Part shown: in pieces, positions 28,757-36,547 of the stretch
Numbering within the stretch: the stretch's first letter is position 1
How the letters are laid out: every line of letters starts with the position of its first letter
Assembly (NCBI RefSeq): GCF_011039275.1
Contig: NZ_JAAKGB010000001.1
Location: 1,116,001-1,180,000, forward strand
Length of the DNA: 64,000 nt
Reading direction: 5' to 3'
Source of the DNA: Streptococcus hyointestinalis
GTDB lineage: Bacteria > Bacillota > Bacilli > Lactobacillales > Streptococcaceae
Notes under the pieces: generated by a model
The model's database searches: none
Told to the model about the DNA's origin: nothing
Seen by the model: only the letters and a program-made list of their open reading frames with translations
Program-made: the position numbers and the translations under genes

Positions 28757-28835
28757 CTTCCACATGTGCTGAGAGCTTTCTTCTATACTAATAGACGAAA
28801 GGGAGTGAAAATGATTTTAGAATAATACTGTGGAA
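28757..28835. repeat. 79-bp repeat, copy 2
   Basis: Same layout as copy 1 with intact 7-bp terminal inversions TTCCACA/TGTGGAA. The central 19 bases TTCTATACTAATAGACGAA are identical between copies, while the flanks differ at several positions. Confidence 0.65.
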
Positions 28836-28858
28836 CGGAACAGTAGCCCTAATATTGA

Positions 28859-29092
28859 CTATCTATCTAAAATCTCCTCAATAAGTGGTTCTACCCCTGT
28901 AGCTAATAGTTCCTCAATTTTATCCCGTTCATGGAACCTATTAACGTCATAGGCTACATACCTTAGCATATCTGCTGCAACCTCATTAACTGGGTAGGGA
29001 TAGCTCCCCTTCAATATCTGATAAGAGAGATTCGCAAATACATCAACATCTTCAAAATGTTTTAGAAAATCCTTATAGCTTGAATGGATAGT
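28859..29092 (-). pseudogene. C-terminal remnant of an unknown protein
   Basis: An open frame of nearly 80 codons ends at TAG (28859). It contains YKDFLKHFEDVDVFANLSYQ and ends RDKIEELLATG...ILDR, a coherent soluble helical sequence. It has no start codon and its upstream end coincides with the boundary of the cad cassette copy (29088). It is therefore the 3' piece of a gene cut by insertion of the cassette. The family is not recognised. Confidence 0.45.
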
Positions 29093-29094
29093 TG

Positions 29095-29433
29095 TTATCC
29101 TAGTTGATTAAAAAAATCTCTGATTTCCTCATCTTTTATAAAATAATATATAATTTTCCCCTCTCTTCTAGTGTCCAAGATGTTTTGATTGGCTAGTTTA
29201 CGAAGATGGTGGGAGGCTGATGCCATACTGAGATTTAGTAAACAGGCTATATCGCAGACACAGAGTTCTTCAACAGCAAGGAGATAAAAGAGGATATTTA
29301 TCTGTTTATTATCGGTAAATTTTGATAAAATGCGAAGTGATTTTTGGACTTTTTCCTTTTCAAGGTAGTTCGTTGCGGTTGTAACATTTTGTTGATTTAT
29401 AACATTCACTTGGCAGATACTATCTTTTTTCAT
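29095..29433 (-). CDS. cadC: Cadmium-responsive ArsR-family repressor, copy 1
   Basis: A 112-residue winged-helix metal sensor. The metal-binding ELCVCDIA motif and the recognition helix SMASASHHLRKL identify the CadC/CadX group, which releases operator DNA on binding cadmium or zinc. An N-terminal Cys (SICQVN) may supply another ligand. An ATG ten codons into the longer frame, at 29433, fits the second copy, which has exactly this length. It is transcribed after cadD from one promoter that overlaps a CadC-type operator. Confidence 0.9.
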   Translation of the reverse strand: MKKDSICQVNVINQQNVTTATNYLEKEKVQKSLRILSKFTDNKQINILFYLLAVEELCVCDIACLLNLSMASASHHLRKLANQNILDTRREGKIIYYFIKDEEIRDFFNQLG

Positions 29434-29444
29434 AATATTTTCTC

Positions 29445-30059
29445 CTAGCCTAATACAGTCCATAACATGTCAAAACTGTTGTTTTCAATCAGGATATATA
29501 TCCCCAATCCTAAATAAACAACGGCAATAAACCATTTGCTATATTTTTCCAAAGTTTCTCCAACAGAAGGAATTTGTGCCAATTTTTGGGCAGAAAAAAC
29601 CAAGAGATAAATCATGACTAGAAAGGTAAGTAAAGCCACTATCAAATTCGCTAAATTTAAGGTAGTAAAATATGGGACAAAGACACCAATATTGTCAGCA
29701 CCACAACTTGCAAAAGTAATCATAGCGACTAGAAAAACCAGGTTTTTATTATCTTTGCGCAAACCTTCTTTGGCAATAGCTTCTCCATCAGAATCTCCTA
29801 AAAGCAAAACTTTGAGGCCTAGGAGAATTGGAATCAAACCGAGCAAACCTAAAATCTCTTTACTAGGAATATAATCTAAGACAAATGCAAAAAGCAAACT
29901 TAGCAATATTAGACTAACAGAGCCTAGAAATTGCCCTAAATAGATGTTAATGATGTCTTTTTTGCTTTTTCTTTTGGCAAAAAATAACATTAGGATAATA
30001 AGTAAGTCTACGGCTGTCCCAGAATACAGTATTATTGAAGTAACAACATTTTGAATCAT
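29445..30059 (-). CDS. cadD: Cadmium resistance transporter, copy 1
   Basis: A 204-residue CadD-family membrane protein with five or six hydrophobic segments, starting MIQNVVTSIILYSGTAVDLL and including the conserved MITFASCGADNIGVFVPYF stretch. It exports or sequesters cadmium and possibly zinc. An ATG four codons upstream overlaps the GAGGTG ribosome binding site, so the ATG at 30059 is chosen. Downstream is its repressor cadC. Confidence 0.9.
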   Translation of the reverse strand: MIQNVVTSIILYSGTAVDLLIILMLFFAKRKSKKDIINIYLGQFLGSVSLILLSLLFAFVLDYIPSKEILGLLGLIPILLGLKVLLLGDSDGEAIAKEGLRKDNKNLVFLVAMITFASCGADNIGVFVPYFTTLNLANLIVALLTFLVMIYLLVFSAQKLAQIPSVGETLEKYSKWFIAVVYLGLGIYILIENNSFDMLWTVLG

Positions 30060-30069
30060 AAAACACCTC

Positions 30070-30120
30070 ATTCAAATATATTTTTGAATGTATTCTAACA
30101 TTAACCTTTGTAGATGTCAA
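30070..30120 (-). promoter_or_regulatory. cad promoter and operator, copy 1
   Basis: -35 TTGACA (30115-30120), 17-base spacer, -10 TAGAAT (30092-30097). Directly downstream is a perfect inverted repeat ATTCAAA-6-TTTGAAT (30070-30089), the expected CadC-type operator, placed so that a bound repressor blocks early transcription. Confidence 0.8.
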
Positions 30121-30180
30121 CTTAAAATCCACCAATTAATAATTTTAGGATTCTAAAAGAAATCCGTTCTATAATAAATT

Positions 30181-30228
30181 AAAAATCGTGTTGGTAGAAA
30201 AATCGTCTACTTCTACCAACACGATTTT
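30181..30228. terminator. Terminator between copB and cadD
   Basis: Long perfect stem AAAATCGTGTTGGTAGAA/TTCTACCAACACGATTTT (18 bp) with a 12-base loop. A and T tails make it bidirectional. It separates the copper operon from the cad promoter. Confidence 0.85.
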
Positions 30229-30312
30229 ACAAAGAGCCAGTACTTACATCTCTTTTTCTCCTGTAAAACTATTGTATCTTGATACTTTAAGGAGTTTCAA
30301 TCATTCGATCTG

Positions 30313-32439
30313 TTAACCGTTATTTTTTGGATCTAAACTTAATAACATAGCATTAATGGCGACGATGACTGTTGACACGGACATTAGGATTGCTCCTAAT
30401 GCAGGGCTTAATGTGATACCAATAGGAGCCAAAATTCCTGCAGCTAGAGGGATAGCTATAAAGTTATAACCAGCTCCCCAAAATAGGTTTTGTTTCATTT
30501 TACGAGTTGTTTTGTGTGCTAATTCAATGAATGATTCAATATCTCCTGGATCGGATTGAGTCAATATGACATCAGCTGAATCCAATGCAACTTGAGTTCC
30601 AGCACCTATAGCTATACCAACATCTGCTAAGGCAAGAGAAGGAGCATCATTTACACCATCACCTACCATGATAACTTTCTTTCCTTCATCTTTAAGTGTT
30701 TTAACTAACTCATATTTGTCTTGTGGAGATTGATTTGATCTATATTCAATCCCTAAATCTACTGCCACGCCTTGAGCCGCTTTTTCATTATCACCTGTTG
30801 CCATAATTGGTTGAATATTGTTCTTTTTAAGAGCTTTAACTAACTCTCTACTCGTTGGTTTTAATTCGTCCCCTAAAGCTACAGCACCAATAGCATCATC
30901 GTTTTCTACTAAGACACTAAGAGTTGCTCCTTTTGGAATATCCATATCAAGATTACGTCCATAGGCTTTTTGACTGATTAATTGGTAACGGTGCCCACCT
31001 GCTTTACCCTCTACTCCAGCACCGGAAATCACATCAATCGAATCAAAAGATGCTGGACGTATATTTTGCTGCTCGGCGAAACTTATAATTGATTGAGCAA
31101 TTGGGTGGCTAGATCCTCCTTCAATACCTGCCAATAAGGCAATGATTTCCTCTTTTGTATATTTGTCATTAAGAAGTTTTACATCTAATACTTTAAATTC
31201 ACCAGTTGTTAAAGTACCCGTTTTATCTAAAATCATCACATCTGCATCTTGAGCTATTTCTAAGGCTTGGCGGTCTTTTACTAGTAAGCCACGGCTAGCT
31301 CCTAAGCTTGTGCTACGGGCGGTTACCAATGGAATAGCCAGACCCAATGCGTGCGGACAAGCAATAACTAATGTAGTAATAGTAAATATAACTGCCGTTG
31401 GTACATCTTCTATAACCATCCACACTACAAAAGCAATTAGCGCGACAATAACAGCAATATAGAAGAGCCACCCTGCAACCTTTTGAGCAATACTTTCTGC
31501 TCTGGAAGGCTGACTTTGAGCTTGGCTGATTAAATTCTGAACTTGAGAGATGAAGGATTGATCACCTGTCTCATTCACTTTAATATAAAGTACCCCTTCT
31601 CCATTTGTTGAGCCTCCGATTACTTCATCGCCAGGGCCTTTTTTTACTGCTTTTGACTCCCCAGTTAGAAGAGCTTCATTTAAACGTGATTCGCCACGCT
31701 CGATAATCCCGTCTGCTGGCACATTTTCTCCGGCTTGAACACGAATTAAATCACCTACCTTTAAGTCAGCAACTGGTCGTGTTTCAATTGAATCGTCTTC
31801 TAATACAACGTGAGCATCTTTCGGCACTAACTTAGCCAATGCTGCTTGTGCGTCTCCTGCTTCTCCAATAGCTTTCATCTCAATCCAGTGACCTAATAGC
31901 ATGATTAATAGTAATGAAGCAAATTCAAAGAAAAAGTCCATCACGTGTTCACCCGTTACGTAGGTAATGATCACAGCATAAATACTGTATAAATATGAAA
32001 CACTTATACCTAAAGAAACGAGTGCCATCATTCCAGATTTTTTTTGTTTAAATTCGTCAACTGCACCTTGATAGAATGGACGTCCACCATAAATAATTAA
32101 TATAGTAGATAAAATAGCTACTACAATATCATAATATGGAAAAGTAAACTGGAATGGTAGTTTAAATCCATGTATAGGGGATAAGAGCATAATAATGATT
32201 CCTAGTGGCAATGACTTTAAGAAAAGTTCCTTAAAGCTTCCGTGATGATGGTGATCATGCCCACTGTGCCCGCTGTGATCATGTCCACTGTGCCCGCAGT
32301 GATCATGCCCAGCATGATGTACTTGATGTTGATCCTTATGGTATCCATGTTCATCTGTGATTCCATGCTCGTGTTTTAACTTATCCATGTCGTCATAATC
32401 ATGAAGATTATGGGACGAATATCTGTTGTCATTATTCAT
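30313..32439 (-). CDS. copB: Copper-exporting P1B-type ATPase (CPH class)
   Basis: A 708-residue heavy-metal P-type ATPase. The N-terminal 70 residues are a His-rich metal-binding tail (repeats of GHDHSGH). Then follow the actuator loop with TGES (259-262), the membrane CPH motif in IACPHALG (361-363), the phosphorylation site DKTGT (405-409) and the hinge GDGVNDAP. CPH in place of CPC places it with CopB exporters of Cu(I)/Ag(I). AAGGAGG precedes the ATG. It is the last gene of the copper operon, directly behind a copY remnant. Confidence 0.93.
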   Translation of the reverse strand: MNNDNRYSSHNLHDYDDMDKLKHEHGITDEHGYHKDQHQVHHAGHDHCGHSGHDHSGHSGHDHHHHGSFKELFLKSLPLGIIIMLLSPIHGFKLPFQFTFPYYDIVVAILSTILIIYGGRPFYQGAVDEFKQKKSGMMALVSLGISVSYLYSIYAVIITYVTGEHVMDFFFEFASLLLIMLLGHWIEMKAIGEAGDAQAALAKLVPKDAHVVLEDDSIETRPVADLKVGDLIRVQAGENVPADGIIERGESRLNEALLTGESKAVKKGPGDEVIGGSTNGEGVLYIKVNETGDQSFISQVQNLISQAQSQPSRAESIAQKVAGWLFYIAVIVALIAFVVWMVIEDVPTAVIFTITTLVIACPHALGLAIPLVTARSTSLGASRGLLVKDRQALEIAQDADVMILDKTGTLTTGEFKVLDVKLLNDKYTKEEIIALLAGIEGGSSHPIAQSIISFAEQQNIRPASFDSIDVISGAGVEGKAGGHRYQLISQKAYGRNLDMDIPKGATLSVLVENDDAIGAVALGDELKPTSRELVKALKKNNIQPIMATGDNEKAAQGVAVDLGIEYRSNQSPQDKYELVKTLKDEGKKVIMVGDGVNDAPSLALADVGIAIGAGTQVALDSADVILTQSDPGDIESFIELAHKTTRKMKQNLFWGAGYNFIAIPLAAGILAPIGITLSPALGAILMSVSTVIVAINAMLLSLDPKNNG

Positions 32440-32458
32440 TTTAAATTCCTCCTTATTC

Positions 32459-32600
32459 TTAATGATGATGTAAATGATACTCGCATTGTCTTACTGGACA
32501 ATTGCAATCCACTTCTTCTACTGCGAAAGATTTTTTTATCTCTAATATTTTTCTAGTCGATCTATATCATCGAAGCTTAAGACATGATCTTCAATATTAT
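32459..32600 (-). pseudogene. copY remnant (3' end, frameshifted)
   Basis: The minus strand encodes the C-terminal part of a CopY repressor (EDHVLSFDDIDRLE). A one-base deletion follows, then LEIKKSFAVEEVDCNCPVRQCEYH in another frame, ending in His-His-His. The first part is nearly identical to the intact copY at 34346-34440, but the metal-binding tail differs. It is the leftover of a second copy of copY directly upstream of copB. Confidence 0.75.
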
Positions 32601-32603
32601 TTA

Positions 32604-34046
32604 TTATTCTACTTTAATTTGTCCCATCATACCTGCTTCTTCATGTTCAAGAATGTGACAGTGGTACATATAAGTACCCTTCTTATTAAACTTAACTATA
32701 AGTCTTACTTTTTCGTTAGGCTCAATATATACAGTATCTTTCCATCCGCTCTCCTCTGGAGAAGGCGCATTACCGTTTCTTGATAGAATTTGAACCTGTG
32801 TGCCATGAATATGGAATGGGTGCCCCATTTCATGCATCATAGATCCTGGGTTTGTAATTTCCCAAATCTCTGTATCTCCAAGCTTCACTGTTTCATCAAT
32901 TCTATTCATATCAAACTTTTTACCGTTTATTGATACCATTTGACCCATACCTTGAAGCTCAAAGCTTCTTATCTTAGTAGCCTGTGCTTCTGACATTCTT
33001 TCTATATTCGTTAAAGTGCTAGGTACTTCAGTATCATCTTTCCCATCGCCTTTAACATTAAAGGTCATAATGGCTTCCTTATTACTCATAAGTGATAGCT
33101 GCGTTCCCTTTTCATACTTTGAAAAGTCCACTATTATCTCTGCTCTTTCCCCAGGTGATAACATAATATTTCTCTGGCTAACCGGTTTTTCTAAAAATCC
33201 ACCATCAGATGCTATTTGATAGAATCCATCTCTATTATCTAACTTCAAATTAAAGTTACTTGCATTAGCACCATTAACTATTCTAAATCTCATCTTGACT
33301 CTATTAACCTCTAAATTAGGTTTAATAGCTCCGTTAACTATGATAGTATCCCCTGTTGCTCCATCCATCATATTTGTATTATAAATAAAACTGCCGTCCT
33401 TGCCAAAGCTTCTATCTTGAATTACTAAAGGTATATCATTTACTCCATATTCCTTAGGAATATTTAAGCTTTTTGATACTTCATCATCCACATAGAATAG
33501 TCCTGCTAAACCTTTATAAACTTGGGTAGCAGTATTTCCTCCAAAGTGCGGATGATACCACAATGTTGCAGCCTGTTGATTTACTGTAAAACTAGGCTCC
33601 CAAGTTGTTCCTGGTTCAATTCCTTGATGAGGGCCCCCATCCTTTTCTCCTTCTACCTCTAGTCCATGCCAGTGAACTGTAGTTGCTTCTTTTAGCTTGT
33701 TATTTACGTGCACATTTACTTGCTCACCTTTACTTACTCTGATGACAGGGCCTAAGAAGCTTCCGTTGTAACCCATAGTTCGTGTCTTGGTATTTGGTAA
33801 AAATGAAGTTTCTCCTTCTTGAGGTTCTAAAGTAAAATCCGCAATATTAGGATCTGGATTTTTATCCTCTAATAGTGGTGGTATAGGAAGTGTACTTTTT
33901 GTTATACTTGTTTGAATATCTATATTAACTGCACTCTGGTTTATTTTAAAATAACTAATCATTGGTTCTAAAAGTGTAATATATCCAACTGCAGTTAATC
34001 CGACTGTAAGTCCAATACCTAATAACATATGTTTATTCTTACTCAT
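32604..34046 (-). CDS. Multicopper oxidase
   Basis: A 480-residue three-cupredoxin oxidase, probably converting Cu(I) to the less toxic Cu(II) outside the cell. All four copper-site clusters are visible: TVHWHGLE, WYHPHFGG, HPFHIHG and YHCHILEHEEAGMMG, with the type 1 Met ligand. An N-terminal hydrophobic segment (about residues 7-26) anchors it to the membrane. The GGAGG site lies close to the truncated copA end. It resembles lactococcal plasmid-borne copper oxidases (LcoC type) by description; the origin is inferred. Confidence 0.9.
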   Translation of the reverse strand: MSKNKHMLLGIGLTVGLTAVGYITLLEPMISYFKINQSAVNIDIQTSITKSTLPIPPLLEDKNPDPNIADFTLEPQEGETSFLPNTKTRTMGYNGSFLGPVIRVSKGEQVNVHVNNKLKEATTVHWHGLEVEGEKDGGPHQGIEPGTTWEPSFTVNQQAATLWYHPHFGGNTATQVYKGLAGLFYVDDEVSKSLNIPKEYGVNDIPLVIQDRSFGKDGSFIYNTNMMDGATGDTIIVNGAIKPNLEVNRVKMRFRIVNGANASNFNLKLDNRDGFYQIASDGGFLEKPVSQRNIMLSPGERAEIIVDFSKYEKGTQLSLMSNKEAIMTFNVKGDGKDDTEVPSTLTNIERMSEAQATKIRSFELQGMGQMVSINGKKFDMNRIDETVKLGDTEIWEITNPGSMMHEMGHPFHIHGTQVQILSRNGNAPSPEESGWKDTVYIEPNEKVRLIVKFNKKGTYMYHCHILEHEEAGMMGQIKVE

Positions 34047-34075
34047 TTTTATTCCTCCATAAATTATTATTCTAA

Positions 34076-34297
34076 TTAATAATAATCTGCTTGAGCTAAT
34101 GCGGGTGCATCGTTAATGCCGTCTCCAACCATCGCTACCTTCTTGCCTGCCTCTTGTAGTTTTTTGACTTCCTCGGCTTTATCTTCAGGTAATACTTCAC
34201 TTAATACACTGTCTATACCCACTTGCTTAGCATTCGATTTGGCTGTTCGTTTGTTATCTCCAGTAATCATGATTACTTCAACACCGCGTCTTCTAAG
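34076..34297 (-). pseudogene. Fragment of a CopA-type P-type ATPase
   Basis: About 73 codons from the phosphorylation/hinge part of a copper ATPase: [29 protein letters not shown] and [15 protein letters not shown], then two Tyr and a stop where the family continues VGIAIG. The upstream side is closed by an in-frame TAA (34298-34300) just past the copY stop codon. Both ends are deleted, so only an internal piece survives between copY and the multicopper oxidase. Confidence 0.85.
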
Positions 34298-34301
34298 TTA
34301 T

Positions 34302-34748
34302 TTAACAGCCTTCATGGCAATCGCATTGCCCTTCTGTACACTGACAATCCACTTCTTCTACTGCGAAAGATTTTTTCATCTCTAATATTTTTTCTAGTCG
34401 ATCTATATCATCGAAGCTTAAAACATGATCTTCAATGATGCTTCCTATTACATTTCCGACTTTCTTATTGCAAATACGGTTAAAAATATCTTCTGCATAA
34501 TCCCTTACGGCTTCTGTCTCTTCAATATTGGCAGTGTAAATAAACTTTCTACCTTCATGCTCTGTATTTAGTACGCCTTTTCCAACTAATCGACCTAAGA
34601 TCGTTTTGATAGTGGATTGTGTCCAGTCCATTTTTTCTTGCATTACGGAAATGACTTTTTTACTAGTTACTCGATCATTTGCCCAAACTACACGCATGAC
34701 TTCCCATTCAGCATCTGTGATAGAAGTATTAAGTTCTATTGTGCTCAT
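34302..34748 (-). CDS. copY: Copper-responsive repressor CopY
   Basis: A 148-residue BlaI/CopY-type winged-helix repressor: ITDAEWEVMRVVWAN start, helix-turn-helix around residues 25-65 and the C-terminal Cys cluster CQCTEGQCDCHEGC that binds Cu(I) or Zn(II). Copper displaces zinc and releases the operator. The last few residues are encoded by DNA that also reads as the start of the copA fragment, so the C-terminus may have been rewritten by the deletion. Two cop boxes lie upstream. Confidence 0.92.
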   Translation of the reverse strand: MSTIELNTSITDAEWEVMRVVWANDRVTSKKVISVMQEKMDWTQSTIKTILGRLVGKGVLNTEHEGRKFIYTANIEETEAVRDYAEDIFNRICNKKVGNVIGSIIEDHVLSFDDIDRLEKILEMKKSFAVEEVDCQCTEGQCDCHEGC

Positions 34749-34766
34749 TTTCCTTTCCTCCTTGTT

Positions 34767-34827
34767 GTTTACAGATGTAAACGAATATGTTCAAAATAAG
34801 TTTACTATTGTAAACGAAATATGTCAA
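34767..34827 (-). promoter_or_regulatory. cop promoter with two CopY operators
   Basis: -35 TTGACA (34822-34827), 17-base spacer, -10 TAAACT (34799-34804). Box 1 GTTTACAGATGTAAAC (34767-34782) is a perfect palindrome with the TACANNTGTA core. Box 2 (34800-34815, core TACTATTGTA) overlaps the -10. This is the classic paired CopY operator arrangement. Confidence 0.85.
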
Positions 34828-34830
34828 GTC

Positions 34831-34865
34831 TTTTTATTAAATTCTCACTTTTTGGGGTCAGTCCC
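34831..34865. repeat. 35-bp repeat, IS3-family-like end, copy 1
   Basis: Bases 34831-34865 match 36407-36442 except for one missing T. Read on the minus strand the unit starts GGGACTGACCCCAAAAA, which resembles terminal repeats of IS3-family (IS150-group) elements. No transposase remains. The two copies bracket the second cad cassette. Confidence 0.6.
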
Positions 34866-34995
34866 TTAAAACTGAAAGTTTTAAAATGAAATTAGCCATC
34901 TACCTATACTGTGAGATGAAGGCTACGACTCATTCTGATAAGTCATTGATTTCATTTGATGACAGGTTTGGAGCTGTTAGGCAAATTTGCCAAGG

Positions 34996-35198
34996 CTAAT
35001 CATAGCCTTGCTTTAGCCCAAAAAAGACATCCAAGAGATTTCTCTTGAATGTCTGTAAACGCTGATATAATCGTAGGTCGCTTTGCTTTAAATTATACTT
35101 TTTTCTTAAACATTTGATACGAGTAGGTATTTCTTGTGAGTAATTTTCATCAAAAATTTCATATATAATCTCCCTATAATCATGGAAAAGTAGTAAAA
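34996..35198 (-). pseudogene. C-terminal remnant of an unknown protein after cadC copy 2
   Basis: An open frame of about 65 codons (REIIYEIFDENYSQEIPTRI, later KYNLKQSDLRLYQRLQ) ends at TAG 34996-34998 and has no start codon. Its upstream end is the edge of the cad repeat at 35199. I do not recognise the family. A hairpin inside its end probably acts as the cad terminator. Confidence 0.4.
35018..35054 (-). terminator. Terminator downstream of cadC copy 2
   Basis: AGACATTCAAGAGA pairs with TCTCTTGGATGTCT (one G-T mismatch) and is followed by six Ts on the minus strand. Confidence 0.7.
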
Positions 35199-35205
35199 AT
35201 AGTTG

Positions 35206-35544
35206 TTATCCTAGTTGATTAAAAAAATCTCTGATTTCCTCATCTTTTATAAAATAATATATAATTTTCCCCTCTCTTCTAGTGTCCAAGATGTTTTGAT
35301 TGGCTAGTTTACGAAGATGGTGGGAGGCAGATGCCATACTGAGATTTAATAAACAGGCTATATCGCAGACACAGAGTTCTTCGACGGCAAGGAGATAAAA
35401 GATGATATTTATCTGTTTATTATCGGTAAATTTTGATAAAATGCGAAGTGATTTTTGGACTTTTTCCTTTTCAAGGTAGTTCGTTGCGGTTGTAACATTT
35501 TGTTGATTTATAACATCCACTTGACAGATACTATCTTTTTTCAT
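35206..35544 (-). CDS. cadC: Cadmium-responsive ArsR-family repressor, copy 2
   Basis: 112 residues, differing from copy 1 at only a couple of positions (for example INIIFYLL against INILFYLL and QVDVIN against QVNVIN). The ELCVCDIA metal site and the recognition helix are identical, so it should be functional. The start codon here fixes the likely start of copy 1. It is cotranscribed with the cadD just upstream. Confidence 0.9.
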   Translation of the reverse strand: MKKDSICQVDVINQQNVTTATNYLEKEKVQKSLRILSKFTDNKQINIIFYLLAVEELCVCDIACLLNLSMASASHHLRKLANQNILDTRREGKIIYYFIKDEEIRDFFNQLG

Positions 35545-35556
35545 AATTTTTTTCTC

Positions 35557-36171
35557 CTAGCCTAACACAGCCCATAGCATGTCAAAGCTGTTGTTTTCAA
35601 TCAGGATATACATCCCCAATCCTAAATAGACAACGGCAATAAACCATCTGCTATATTTTTCCAAAGTTTCTCCAACAGAAGGGACTTGTGCTAATTTTTG
35701 GGCAGAAAAAACCAAGAGATAAATCATGACTAGAAAAGTAAGTAAAGTCACTATCAAATTCGCTAAATTTAAGGTGGTAAAATATGGGACAAAGACACCA
35801 ATATTGTCAGCGCCACAACTTGCAAAAGTAATCATAGCGACTAGAAAAATCAAGTTTTTATTGTCTTTTCGCAAACCATCATTTGCAATAGCTTCTCCAT
35901 CAGAATCTCCTAAAAGCAAAACTTTGAGGCCTAGAAAAATTGGAATCAAACCGAGTAAACCTAAAATCTCTTTACTAGGAATATAATTTAAGACAAATGC
36001 AAAAAGCAAACTTAGGAATATTAGACTAACAGAGCCTAGAAATTGTCCTAAATAGATGTTAATGATGTCCTTTCTACTTTTTCTTTTTGCAAAAAATAAC
36101 ATTAGGATAATAAGTAAGTCTACGGCTGTCCCAGAATACAGGATTATTGAAGTAACAATATTTTGAATCAT
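35557..36171 (-). CDS. cadD: Cadmium resistance transporter, copy 2
   Basis: 204-residue CadD membrane protein with about ten substitutions relative to copy 1 (for example DGLRKDNKNLIFL against EGLRKDNKNLVFL). The FASCGADNIGVF stretch is conserved. The start is at the ATG behind GAGGTG, as in copy 1. Having two slightly different copies suggests separate acquisition or an older duplication rather than an assembly artefact. Confidence 0.9.
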   Translation of the reverse strand: MIQNIVTSIILYSGTAVDLLIILMLFFAKRKSRKDIINIYLGQFLGSVSLIFLSLLFAFVLNYIPSKEILGLLGLIPIFLGLKVLLLGDSDGEAIANDGLRKDNKNLIFLVAMITFASCGADNIGVFVPYFTTLNLANLIVTLLTFLVMIYLLVFSAQKLAQVPSVGETLEKYSRWFIAVVYLGLGMYILIENNSFDMLWAVLG

Positions 36172-36181
36172 AAAACACCTC

Positions 36182-36232
36182 ATTCAAATATATTTTTGAA
36201 TGTATTCTAACATTAAATTTTATAGATGTCAA
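36182..36232 (-). promoter_or_regulatory. cad promoter and operator, copy 2
   Basis: -35 TTGACA (36227-36232), 17-base spacer, -10 TAGAAT (36204-36209), and the same perfect operator palindrome ATTCAAA-6-TTTGAAT at 36182-36201. Either CadC protein should bind both operators. Confidence 0.8.
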
Positions 36233-36358
36233 CTTAAAATCCACCAATTAATAATTGCATGTCAATATTTGTATTGTGTAGTTTCAGAAATATATTGTAA
36301 TTCAAATTGTAGAAAATTACATCAAATATTATAATGAAAAAAGAATCCAACAAAAATT

Positions 36359-36399
36359 GGGCTACCTGTCTCCGGTTGAATACCGGAGACAGGTAGCCC
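36359..36399 (-). terminator. Strong hairpin downstream of the recombinase genes
   Basis: Perfect 18-bp GC-rich stem (36359-36376 with 36382-36399) and 5-base loop, followed on the minus strand by AATTTTTG. It is placed to end transcription leaving the recombinase pair before it reaches the cad promoter. Confidence 0.75.
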
Positions 36400-36406
36400 T
36401 AGGGTG

Positions 36407-36442
36407 TTTTTATTAAATTCTCACTTTTTTGGGGTCAGTCCC
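36407..36442. repeat. 35-bp repeat, IS3-family-like end, copy 2
   Basis: Matches 34831-34865 with one extra T, in the same orientation. It lies right next to the strong hairpin and marks the junction between the metal island and the recombinase end of the prophage. Confidence 0.6.
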
Positions 36443-36547
36443 ACGATCGTTGATTGAGCTTAAAACTATTTCGATTTATGAGCCATTGGAAATCTCGTAT
36501 GATGTATATATGTCTAATTACAAACATTAACTAGAGTAATAGCCTAG

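Larger units (their letters stand above)
29088..30144. repeat. cadD-cadC cassette, direct repeat copy 1
   Basis: About 1057 bases matching 35199-36256 in the same orientation, with scattered substitutions. The homology starts just after the cadC stop and ends about 24 bases beyond the cadD promoter. The flanking sequences are unrelated. Confidence 0.85.
35199..36256. repeat. cadD-cadC cassette, direct repeat copy 2
   Basis: About 1058 bases matching 29088-30144 in the same orientation. The two copies are 6.1 kb apart and flank the complete copper operon. Confidence 0.85.

Noticed and set aside
29095..36171. Duplicate cad genes as an assembly error
   Set aside because: The copies differ at many positions and have different flanks, so they are real paralogous copies in this sequence.
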